The notes beneath the pieces were generated by a model that saw only the letters and a list, made by a program, of their open reading frames with translations, ran no database searches and was not told where the DNA came from. A program made the translations under genes and the position numbers. A stretch of DNA of 6,084 nt from Bryobacterales bacterium (lineage in GTDB: Bacteria; Acidobacteriota; Terriglobia; Bryobacterales; Bryobacteraceae), in assembly GCA_003142355.1 (NCBI GenBank), contig PLMF01000139.1, positions 19,515-25,598 of the forward strand, read 5' to 3'. This document shows, in pieces, positions 1 to 5,704 of the stretch. Position 1 is the stretch's first letter. The number at the start of each line of letters is the position of its first letter.

Positions 1-17
1 GGAGCCGGCTCGCAAAC

Positions 18-779
18 ATGAGCGGCTTCATGAACCCGGCGGAATTCGCCAACATCGCAAAATCCGAAAAGCACTTCTGGTGGTACCGGGGCATGCGGAC
101 CATCCTGCTTCGCATGCTGGACCCCTACCTGGCGGGGAGGAGCATCGGCCGCGTCCTCGAAGCCGGATGCGGCACGGGTTACTTCGCGCACCTGCTTCAG
201 AGGGAACGCGGCTGGCCCGTCGTGCCCATGGATTTCAGTTGGCACGGCCTTCGCTACGCGCGCCAGATGGGCGTCGAACGCGCGGTGCAGGGTGACATAA
301 TGAGGCTTCCTTTTTCGGACGGCGCCTTCGACGTGGTGATGTCCGTGGATGTGCTGGCGCACCTGCCGCGCGGCGAAGAGTACCCGGCCGCGCGGGAGCT
401 GGCGCGGGTGCTGGCGCCCGGTGGTCTCCTGGTGGTCCGCACGGCGGCGCTCGACATCCTGCGCAGCCGCCATTCCCAATTCGCCTTCGAGCGGCAGCGG
501 TTCACCCGGCGCCGGCTCATGGCATTGATGACCGGTGCGGGCGTGCGGGTGCTGCGTTGCACCTACGTCAATTCGCTGCTGCTGCCGGTGGCGCTGGCGA
601 AATTCCGGGTGTGGGAACCGCTGCTCGCCAAACCACCCGCCAGCGGGGTCGAACCGGTGGCGCCCTGGCTCGACAAGCTGCTGTACGCGCCGCTGGCGCT
701 CGAGGCGGCCTGGCTAGGCGCCGGCCACGATCTCCCGGTGGGCCAGTCCCTGGTCCTGATCGGTGAGAGAATAGTATAA
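18..779 (+). CDS. Class I SAM-dependent methyltransferase (Methyltransf_11-like)
   Basis: Predicted cytoplasmic methyltransferase of 253 residues that would move a methyl group from S-adenosylmethionine to an unidentified acceptor, probably a sugar or glycan intermediate given its neighbours. Visible in the sequence: an N-terminal H19-F-W-W-Y-R segment that I associate with methyltransferases of glycan clusters; SAM-binding motif I EAGCGTGYF at residues 48-56; an acidic post-II position in MDFS (D72); GDIMRLPF at 92-99, then DVVMSVDVLAHL at 105-116; and APGG at 133-136 before a beta strand. The Rossmann core spans about residues 45-142. The C-terminal 110 residues are basic then hydrophobic (LLLPVALAKF, 187-196) and may bind the acceptor or touch the membrane. 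The start is the first ATG, with GGAG at 1-4 and a rather long 13-nt gap. The frame stays open to the window edge, so an upstream start cannot be excluded; Met5 is another option. First gene of the operon visible here. The acceptor is unknown. Confidence 0.88.
   Translation: MSGFMNPAEFANIAKSEKHFWWYRGMRTILLRMLDPYLAGRSIGRVLEAGCGTGYFAHLLQRERGWPVVPMDFSWHGLRYARQMGVERAVQGDIMRLPFSDGAFDVVMSVDVLAHLPRGEEYPAARELARVLAPGGLLVVRTAALDILRSRHSQFAFERQRFTRRRLMALMTGAGVRVLRCTYVNSLLLPVALAKFRVWEPLLAKPPASGVEPVAPWLDKLLYAPLALEAAWLGAGHDLPVGQSLVLIGERIV
762..770 (+). promoter_or_regulatory. Ribosome binding site for the TTG-started glycosyltransferase
   Basis: A purine-rich GGTGAGAGA lies inside the last codons of the methyltransferase gene, 11 nt before the TTG at 782. 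In the glycosyltransferase frame a TGA occurs at 764-766, and no ATG or GTG lies between it and the conserved SVFFPAYN strand. TTG 782 is therefore the only reasonable start. Confidence 0.5.
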
Positions 780-781
780 GC

Positions 782-1498
782 TTGGAGGCCCGAAAATTCC
801 CATCGCTGAGCGTCTTCTTCCCGGCGTATAACGACGCTCCCTCGCTGCCGGCGCTGGTCCGCAAGACGTTCGCCACGCTCGAACAGCACGTAGCCGATTA
901 CGAGGTCATCGTGGTCAACGACGGCAGTCGGGATCGCACCGGCGAAGTGATCGAGGAGCTTGGCCGCGAGTACAGCCCTTGGCTGCGCGTGGTGACCCAT
1001 GCCCACAACCGCGGTTATGGCGGCGCGCTGCGCAGCGGGTTTGCGGCGGCTCAAAAGGAATTTGTCTTCTACACCGATGGCGACGGACAGTATGACGTCG
1101 GCGAGCTTCCCCGGCTGCTCGAGCTGGCAGGGCCCGCCACGGGCCTCGTGAACGGCTACAAGCTGGAGCGTCATGACCCGCGGCACCGCGTTTGGATCGG
1201 TAGTGTCTACAACTTTTGCGCGCGCCTGCTGTTCCGCATTGGCATCCGCGATATCGATTGCGATTACCGGCTGATCCGGCGCGCCCTGCTGGACGAGATC
1301 CACTTGACCTCCACCAGCGGCACCATCTGCGTCGAGCTGGTGCGGAAACTGGAATTGAGCGGGTGCCAGGTGATGGAAGTCGGAGTGCATCATTATCCGC
1401 GCCTCCATGGAAGGTCGCAGTTCTTTCGTGTCCGCTCGCTGGCGGTCACGCTCCTGCAACTTCTGCGGTTATGGGTAAGGCTGGTGATTCTGCGATGA
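782..1498 (+). CDS. Family 2 glycosyltransferase, polyprenyl-phosphate/DPM1-like
   Basis: GT-A fold inverting glycosyltransferase of 238 residues. It probably moves a sugar from a nucleotide donor to a polyprenyl phosphate on the inner face of the membrane. Motifs in order: SVFFPAYND (10-18), the nucleotide-binding VVNDGSRDRT (44-53), HNRGYGGALRSGF (75-87), the metal-binding acidic motif TDGDGQYD (98-105, D99 and D101), the acceptor-side DIDCDYRL (157-164), and the C-terminal HHYPRLHGRSQFF (203-215). These match the dolichol-phosphate mannose / undecaprenyl-phosphate glucose synthase group. There is no C-terminal pair of membrane helices as in GtrB/ArnC; the protein ends in a basic-hydrophobic stretch (LLQLLRLWVRLVIL) that may be a peripheral membrane anchor. 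It uses a rare TTG start 2 bp after the methyltransferase stop and overlaps the aminotransferase gene by 4 bases, so the three genes are probably co-translated. Donor sugar and acceptor cannot be told from sequence. Confidence 0.9.
   Translation: MEARKFPSLSVFFPAYNDAPSLPALVRKTFATLEQHVADYEVIVVNDGSRDRTGEVIEELGREYSPWLRVVTHAHNRGYGGALRSGFAAAQKEFVFYTDGDGQYDVGELPRLLELAGPATGLVNGYKLERHDPRHRVWIGSVYNFCARLLFRIGIRDIDCDYRLIRRALLDEIHLTSTSGTICVELVRKLELSGCQVMEVGVHHYPRLHGRSQFFRVRSLAVTLLQLLRLWVRLVILR
1483..1487 (+). promoter_or_regulatory. Ribosome binding site deciding the aminotransferase start
   Basis: GGTGA lies 7 nt before ATG 1495, inside the end of the glycosyltransferase gene. This favours ATG 1495 (ATGA overlap with the upstream TGA) over the in-frame ATG at 1471, which would only add eight residues that look nothing like the family's N-terminus, and over much longer upstream extensions of the same frame. 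Confidence 0.55.
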
Positions 1499-2601
1499 CC
1501 ATCCCCATGATCGATCTTCGCCCCATGCTGGCGGCTACCGAGCCGGCCTGGCGGGCCAATCTCGAGCGCCTGTTCGAGCGCATGCAGTTCATCCTGGGCG
1601 AACAGGTGGATGCATTCGAGCGGGAACTGGCGGCGGCGTTGGGCGCCCGGTTCGCGGTGACGGCGGGGTCGGGCACGGCGGCCATCGAGCTGGGGATCAG
1701 AGCCGCCGGACTGGCCGAGAGCGGCGCGGAGGTCATCGTGCCGGCGCTCACTTCTCCGTTCACCGCACAGGCCATCCTGGCGGCCGGATGCCGGCCGCGG
1801 TTCGCCGACGTCCACCCGGAGACGCTGCTGCTCAATGCGGAGGACGCCGAAGCACGCGTCCGCAAGCGCGCCGGCGCGCTGCTGCCGGTGCATCTCTATG
1901 GGCAGCCCTGCGATCTGCCGCGGCTGGCCGGAATCGCGCGGCGGCACGGGCTGGTTCTGCTGCAAGATGCCTGTCAGGCGCACGGTGCGCAGGAGGCCGG
2001 GCGCCCGTTCACCAGCTTTTCACCGGCGGTAGCGTACAGCTTTTACCCCACCAAGAACCTGCCCTGCCTGGGCGACGGCGGGGCCGTGTTGACCGATTCG
2101 CGGGCCGTGGCGGAGAAGTTGCGGCGCCTCCGCGATGGCGGACGGCGCCATGACCAGGTGGCGCGCGTGCGCGCCATCAATTCGCGCCTGGATGAGATGC
2201 AAGCCTGCTACCTGCGCGCCTTCCTGCCGAAGCTGGCCGAGTGGAACCAGCGCCGCGCGCGGCTGGCGGCTCTCTACGACCAGGCCCTGGCGGGGTGCGA
2301 TGGCGTGCGGCCGGTGGGCCGGCGGGCGGGTTCGGTGTGCCATCTCTACGTGGTGCGGGCCGCCCAGCGCTCCCGGTTGCGGAAATTCCTGGCGGAACGC
2401 GGCATCATCACAGCCGTGCACTATCCCGTCCCGTTGCACTTGCAGCCGGCGTTCCGGGATTGCGGCCTGAAACGCGGCAGCCTGCCGGCCGCGGAACAAG
2501 CCTGCCGCGAGGTTCTGTCGCTGCCCTTGTGGCCGTATATGCCGGAGACGGCGGTGGAAGAAGTGGCGGAGCGGGTGCGCGAGTTTTACAGCGCGGCGTA
2601 G
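1495..2601 (+). CDS. DegT/DnrJ/EryC1/StrS family PLP-dependent sugar aminotransferase
   Basis: Predicted fold-type I PLP enzyme of 368 residues, a normal length for the family. It would transfer an amino group, usually from glutamate, to a keto group on a nucleotide-linked sugar in the cytoplasm. Motifs: MIDLRP near the start (5-10), cofactor-phosphate loop GSGTAAIELGIRAAG (58-72), QDACQAHGA (157-165; D158 should pair with the pyridine nitrogen), SFYPTKNLP (182-190) with K187 as the Schiff-base lysine, GDGGAV (194-199), the substrate-side NSRLDEMQA (229-237), and HYPVPLHLQPAF (309-320). All catalytic positions I can place are present, so it should be active. In this family the segment before the lysine motif often reads like GSLGD; here it is TSFSP. 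Third gene of the operon, starting inside the ATGA overlap. Its last 16 bp overlap a convergent gene. Sugar and carbon position are unknown; a family member acting as a dehydratase is less likely because the lysine is present. Confidence 0.92.
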   Translation: MTIPMIDLRPMLAATEPAWRANLERLFERMQFILGEQVDAFERELAAALGARFAVTAGSGTAAIELGIRAAGLAESGAEVIVPALTSPFTAQAILAAGCRPRFADVHPETLLLNAEDAEARVRKRAGALLPVHLYGQPCDLPRLAGIARRHGLVLLQDACQAHGAQEAGRPFTSFSPAVAYSFYPTKNLPCLGDGGAVLTDSRAVAEKLRRLRDGGRRHDQVARVRAINSRLDEMQACYLRAFLPKLAEWNQRRARLAALYDQALAGCDGVRPVGRRAGSVCHLYVVRAAQRSRLRKFLAERGIITAVHYPVPLHLQPAFRDCGLKRGSLPAAEQACREVLSLPLWPYMPETAVEEVAERVREFYSAA

Positions 2602-2999
2602 TTGACCACCTGCGGCGGCGGGGTCTCCTCAGCTTCCACCTGAAGCGTAAACGATTTCGTGGCCACCATGCCGTCGTAGCCTTCCGCCAGCAGTGTGTAG
2701 TGGGTGGTATGTTCCGGCTCGATTTCCAGGCAATGATCGGGAAACGGATAGACTTCCTGCATCATGGGAGAGATGCGCACGGATTTGGCGTTCTCCACGC
2801 TATAACATAGCCGCGCCTTTTCGCCCGCCGTGACAATCCCCGTGCTGGCGTAGAACTGAAGAATCCGCACCGGCCCAGATGCACCCGCCGGGCGGACCCA
2901 GGTGTGGCGGTCGGACCGGTCCAGTGAGATCAGCCCCCACATGGCGACCATCAGACCTGCCGCGAAGAACACTTTGGAGAATGCCGAGAACAGTCGCAC
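2586..2999 (-). CDS. Small membrane-anchored protein with an Ig-like beta-sandwich domain
   Basis: A 137-residue protein of unknown function. Residues 8-25 (KVFFAAGLMVAMWGLIS core) form one hydrophobic helix after basic residues, which suggests an uncleaved signal anchor or signal peptide. There is no lipobox cysteine. From about residue 43 to 121 the sequence alternates like beta strands (VRILQFYA, KARLCYSVE, SVRISP, HCLEIEP, THYTLLAEG, KSFTLQVE), as in short Ig-like domains I recall from acidobacterial exported proteins. C65 and C90 could form a disulfide between strands outside the cytoplasmic membrane. The tail is Pro/Glu-rich (EAEETPPP). The start is GTG at 2999; an in-frame TAG two codons upstream rules out longer forms, and later Met codons would cut into the anchor. 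It stands alone on this strand, tail to tail with the aminotransferase gene (16-bp overlap) and head to head with the PhzF gene. The role (binding, assembly or scaffold) is not known. Confidence 0.72.
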   Translation of the reverse strand: MRLFSAFSKVFFAAGLMVAMWGLISLDRSDRHTWVRPAGASGPVRILQFYASTGIVTAGEKARLCYSVENAKSVRISPMMQEVYPFPDHCLEIEPEHTTHYTLLAEGYDGMVATKSFTLQVEAEETPPPQVVNYAAL

Positions 3000-3059
3000 A
3001 GCCTACTCTTAGACTCCACTATTCCGCCGGAGGATTCAAGTGCGCTAACCTGCTACATC
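3000..3059. promoter_or_regulatory. Divergent intergenic gap between the Ig-like gene and the PhzF gene
   Basis: These 60 bp separate two divergent starts, so at least one promoter should lie here or reach into the flanking genes. I could not find a convincing -35/-10 pair on either strand. On the minus strand TTGAAT is a partial -35 match without a good -10 at normal spacing. The clearest element is GGAGG at 3029-3033 on the + strand. Confidence 0.4.
3029..3048 (+). promoter_or_regulatory. Strong Shine-Dalgarno followed by a two-codon mini-ORF
   Basis: GGAGG at 3029-3033 is followed, after 6 nt, by GTG CGC TAA (3040-3048), which is the ideal spacing for a start. It is out of frame with the PhzF gene, whose ATG at 3060 lies 26 nt from GGAGG, too far for normal use. 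Either this is chance, or a minimal start-stop ORF precedes the PhzF gene, or the GGAGG acts at a distance through local folding. No in-frame start nearer to GGAGG exists for the PhzF gene. Confidence 0.3.
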
Positions 3060-3851
3060 ATGCCTATTCGAATCGTTCAAGTCGATGCCTTCACGGACCG
3101 GCCCTTTTCCGGCAATCCCGCGGCCGTTTGCGTGCTCCGGGAGCCACCCGCCGAGCAGTGGATGCGCGATGTGGCGCGCGAGATGAATCTCTCGGAAACC
3201 GCCTTCCTGACGCCGCACGATGACGGCTACAACCTGCGCTGGTTCACACCCGCGGTGGAGGTGGACCTGTGTGGCCATGCCACGGTAGCCAGCGCCCACG
3301 TGCTATGGGAAGACCGCCACCTGCCGGCGGGCCGGCAGGCGCGGTTTCACACGCGCAGCGGCCTGTTGCTGGCCGACCGCCGCGGCGACTGGATCGAGCT
3401 GGATTTCCCGGCCAAAGCCGCCACGCCGGCCGAAGCGCCGCCCGATCTGCTTCCGGCCCTGGGCGTGCAAGCGCGGTTTGTGGCCCGCAACCAGTTCGAC
3501 TACCTGGTGGAGGTGGAGTCCGAAGAGACGCTGCGCGCCATGACGCCGGATTTCACGGCGCTGCGGAAAGTCCCGGTGCGCGGCGTGATCGTGACCGCGC
3601 GGCCCTCCTCCACGGAGTTCGATTTCGTCTCGCGGTTCTTCGCTCCGGCAGCGGGAGTAGACGAAGATCCGGTCACGGGCTCGGCGCACTGCGCGCTGGG
3701 GCCATACTGGGCCGAGCGCCTGGGCAAGAGCGAATTCACGGCCTGGCAGGCGTCGGCGCGCGGCGGCGTGGTGCGGGTGCGGCTCAGTGGAGACCGCGTG
3801 ATTTTGGGCGGCCAGGCGGTGACGGTGATGCGCGGGGAACTGGCGGCGTAG
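3060..3851 (+). CDS. PhzF family isomerase/epimerase
   Basis: A 263-residue member of the PhzF/diaminopimelate-epimerase fold. PhzF itself isomerises trans-2,3-dihydro-3-hydroxyanthranilate in phenazine synthesis by acid-base proton transfer without cofactor. Most relatives, including this one, have no known substrate. The two-lobed pattern is clear: VDAFTDRPFSGNPAAV (8-23), LSETAFL (44-50) with E46 at the position of the catalytic glutamate of PhzF, FTPAVEVDLCGHATVASAHVL (split at residues 62-82, G72-H73), and in the second half RFFAPAAGVDEDPVTGSAH (192-210; D203 and S208 match the conserved Asp/Ser pair spaced by five). Slightly shorter than the usual 270-300. No phenazine genes are nearby, so a phenazine role is not suggested. 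ATG 3060 starts directly before the conserved first strand but lacks a nearby Shine-Dalgarno. A small membrane protein gene and a symporter gene follow on the same strand after 12 bp, so the substrate might be something imported or a metabolite linked to it; this is inference. Confidence 0.9.
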   Translation: MPIRIVQVDAFTDRPFSGNPAAVCVLREPPAEQWMRDVAREMNLSETAFLTPHDDGYNLRWFTPAVEVDLCGHATVASAHVLWEDRHLPAGRQARFHTRSGLLLADRRGDWIELDFPAKAATPAEAPPDLLPALGVQARFVARNQFDYLVEVESEETLRAMTPDFTALRKVPVRGVIVTARPSSTEFDFVSRFFAPAAGVDEDPVTGSAHCALGPYWAERLGKSEFTAWQASARGGVVRVRLSGDRVILGGQAVTVMRGELAA

Positions 3852-3863
3852 TACACTCCCTTC

Positions 3864-3998
3864 ATGCCGGATCTTCGCGACATGCCCGATGAGCCGCCGC
3901 CGTTTCTGGGTACCTGGCGGCGCGTCTACATGGCGGTCCTCATCTTCCTCTGCGTGATCATAGCGGCGGCCTACTTGTTTACGCGAGCGTTTCAATGA
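3864..3998 (+). CDS. 44-residue single-span membrane protein, candidate symporter partner
   Basis: A 44-codon gene fills the gap between the PhzF and symporter genes. The N-terminal part is acidic and proline-rich (MPDLRDMPDEPPPF), followed by LGTWRRVY. One hydrophobic helix spans about residues 21-40, and the protein ends in TRAFQ. R19-R20 just before the helix suggest the N-terminus faces the cytoplasm. Its TGA overlaps the symporter ATG as ATGA (3995-3998), a classic arrangement for translational coupling. No good Shine-Dalgarno is visible before ATG 3864; Met7 is an alternative start. The frame is the same as the PhzF gene, separated by that gene's TAG and four sense codons. Established precedents for small membrane proteins directly upstream of SSF transporters include YjcH-ActP, YhdT-PanF and the DUF4212 and DUF3311 proteins, all longer and usually with two spans. 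By analogy it may help the symporter assemble or work, but this is inference; no family was recognised. Confidence 0.7.
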   Translation: MPDLRDMPDEPPPFLGTWRRVYMAVLIFLCVIIAAAYLFTRAFQ

Positions 3999-5704
3999 GG
4001 CCCCTCGACTGGATCGTCCTCATCACATCCCTGGTCTCCATCGTGCTGTACGGCCTCTACCGCGGCCGCGGCAGCAACACCGTGGACCGCTACCTGCTGG
4101 CAGGGAAGACCATGCCCTGGTATGCCATGGGCCTTTCCATCATGGCGACGCAGGCCAGCGCCGTCACCTTTATCTCCACTACCGGGCAGTCGTATGTCGA
4201 CGGGATGCGGTTCGTGCAGGCCTATTTCGGACTGCCCATCGCCATGGTCGTCATTTGCGCCACGGTGGTCCCGCTTTTTCACAAGGCCAAAATCTACACG
4301 GCGTACGAGTACCTGGAGAAGCGCTTCGACAGCAAGACGCGCACGCTGGCCAGCGTGATCTTCCTGTGCCAGCGCGGGCTCTCCGTGGGACTGACGCTCT
4401 ATGCGCCGGCCATCGTGCTCTCGGTGATCCTCGGCTGGCCGGAGCGGGTGACCACGATGCTGATGGGAACCCTGGTCATCACTTACACCGTGCTCGGCGG
4501 CATCAAGGCCGTGACGTGGTCGGACGTGCAGCAGATGGGCGTCATTTTTCTGGGACTGGTGGTTTCGCTGGTCACCGTGATCGTGCTGATGCCGTCGTCG
4601 GTCTCGTTCGGCGACGCCATGTTTCTGGCGGGCAAGGCCGGCCGCCTGAACGCGGTCACCACCCACTTCGACTGGAACGACCGCTTCAATATCTGGAGCG
4701 GCCTCATTGGCAGCACGTTCCTGTTCCTCTCCTACTTCGGCTGCGACCAATCGCAGGTGCAGCGCTATCTGACGGGCCGCTCCATCGCGCAGAGCCGGCT
4801 GGGACTGCTGTTCAACGCCGTGGCCAAAATCCCCATGCAGTTTTTCATTCTGTTCATCGGCGCCATGGTGTTTGTGTTTTACCTGTTCGTGCAGCCGCCG
4901 GTTTTGTTCCAGCGCGCGGAACTCGGCCGCATCGAACGGGCGGGTGCATTCCAGCCACTGGCGGAGCAATACAACCGGGCGTTCGAGGACCGGCGCCAGG
5001 CGGCGCTGGCGCTGGTGGAAGCGCACCACGCGCGCGATTCCGCCGCCGAAAGCAGCCGCATTGCGGAATACCGGGCGGCGCAGAAGCAGATCGACGGCGC
5101 GCGCACCGCAGCCGCGAAGCTGGTGGAGTCGACCGGCGGCGAGAAGGGCTTCAGCGACACCAACTACATCTTCCTTTCGTTCGTCACGCGCCATCTGCCG
5201 GCGGGAATTGTGGGGCTGATCATCGCGGTGATTTTCGCGGCGGCCATGTCCGCCAGCTCCGGGGAGATCAACTCTCTGGCCACCGTGACCGTGGTGGATA
5301 TTTACCGGCGGTACGTTCGCCGCGAGGCCAGCGATCGCCACTACCTGGCGGCCTCGCGCTGGGCCACGCTGTTCTGGGGCATCTGTGCCGTCACATTCGC
5401 CGGATGGGGCAAGCGGCTGGGATCGCTGATCGTGGCGGTCAACGTGGTGGGCTCGCTTTTCTATGGCTCTCTGCTGGGATGTTTCGTGCTGGCGCTGGCC
5501 TTCCGGCGGGTGCGCGGAACGGCCACGTTTATCGGAATGCTGGCCGGCGAAGCCGCCATCTTCTCAGCTTTCCTGTTCACCGGCATGTCGTACCTCTGGT
5601 ACAACGTGATCGGCTGCGTGGTGGTCGTGGCGACGGCGCTGGCCATCACTTACCTCGCGCCCGGCGCCACCGCCACCACACCAGGTATGCGGCAACCAGT
5701 ATAG
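3995..5704 (+). CDS. Sodium:solute symporter (SSF/SSS family) with a large helical insert
   Basis: A 569-residue inner-membrane transporter of the SSF family, expected to couple solute uptake to the Na+ gradient. About 13 hydrophobic spans can be read, including residues 4-22, 40-60, 72-94, 119-147, 152-170, 178-199, 234-251, 272-298, 401-420, 454-470, 474-503, 510-530 and 534-554. Family signatures: MATQASAVTFIS in the first core helix (50-61), YTVLGGIKAVTWSDVQQ (164-180), GCDQSQVQRYLTGRS (249-263), and LPAGIVGLIIAVIFAAAMS (401-419) followed by ASSGEINSLATVTVVDIYRRY. Between the spans ending near 298 and starting near 401 lies a charged, Ala/Glu/Arg-rich insert (about 301-389). By SSF topology (N-terminus outside) it should be on the outer face. 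ATG 3995 overlaps the small gene's stop and has no strong ribosome site of its own, so coupling is likely. The 3' 59 bp overlap a convergent DedA-type gene. The substrate cannot be assigned; sugars, amino or organic acids, and nucleosides are all known in the family. Confidence 0.93.
   Translation: MRPLDWIVLITSLVSIVLYGLYRGRGSNTVDRYLLAGKTMPWYAMGLSIMATQASAVTFISTTGQSYVDGMRFVQAYFGLPIAMVVICATVVPLFHKAKIYTAYEYLEKRFDSKTRTLASVIFLCQRGLSVGLTLYAPAIVLSVILGWPERVTTMLMGTLVITYTVLGGIKAVTWSDVQQMGVIFLGLVVSLVTVIVLMPSSVSFGDAMFLAGKAGRLNAVTTHFDWNDRFNIWSGLIGSTFLFLSYFGCDQSQVQRYLTGRSIAQSRLGLLFNAVAKIPMQFFILFIGAMVFVFYLFVQPPVLFQRAELGRIERAGAFQPLAEQYNRAFEDRRQAALALVEAHHARDSAAESSRIAEYRAAQKQIDGARTAAAKLVESTGGEKGFSDTNYIFLSFVTRHLPAGIVGLIIAVIFAAAMSASSGEINSLATVTVVDIYRRYVRREASDRHYLAASRWATLFWGICAVTFAGWGKRLGSLIVAVNVVGSLFYGSLLGCFVLALAFRRVRGTATFIGMLAGEAAIFSAFLFTGMSYLWYNVIGCVVVVATALAITYLAPGATATTPGMRQPV
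4895..5161 (+). other. Encoded extramembrane helical insert of the symporter (residues 301-389)
   Basis: This part of the symporter gene codes for about 89 hydrophilic residues where classical SSF proteins have a shorter loop between core helices 7 and 8. It is rich in Ala, Glu, Arg and Gln (for example LAEQYNRAFEDRRQAALALV and AEYRAAQKQIDGARTAAAKL), has few Gly or Pro inside, and looks like two or three long amphipathic helices, possibly a helical hairpin. The reading frame continues unbroken through it into the conserved DTNYIFLSFVT segment, so it is a real part of the protein and not a frameshift. Confidence 0.6.

Noticed and set aside
563..1459. Minus-strand 298-codon frame across the methyltransferase and glycosyltransferase genes
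   Set aside because: No recognisable motif, and it runs antisense to two clear conserved enzymes.
1216..1494. N-terminal extension of the aminotransferase frame back to 1216
   Set aside because: The extension is Arg/Pro/His-rich shadow sequence of the glycosyltransferase gene. ATG 1495 has a GGTGA site and an ATGA overlap and starts the family's usual N-terminus.
2974..3015. Possible sigma-70 promoter (TTGGAG ... TACTCT) before the PhzF gene
   Set aside because: Spacing of about 24 nt between the boxes and weak matches; not supportable.
3060..3851. Phenazine biosynthesis role for the PhzF homologue
   Set aside because: No other phenazine gene is in the window, and most PhzF-family proteins are not phenazine enzymes.
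3992..5341. Minus-strand open frame of 449 codons opposite the symporter gene
   Set aside because: Its product is rich in His, Arg, Gly and Gln with no domain or membrane pattern, as expected from the complement of a GC-rich gene. The plus-strand symporter explains the region fully.
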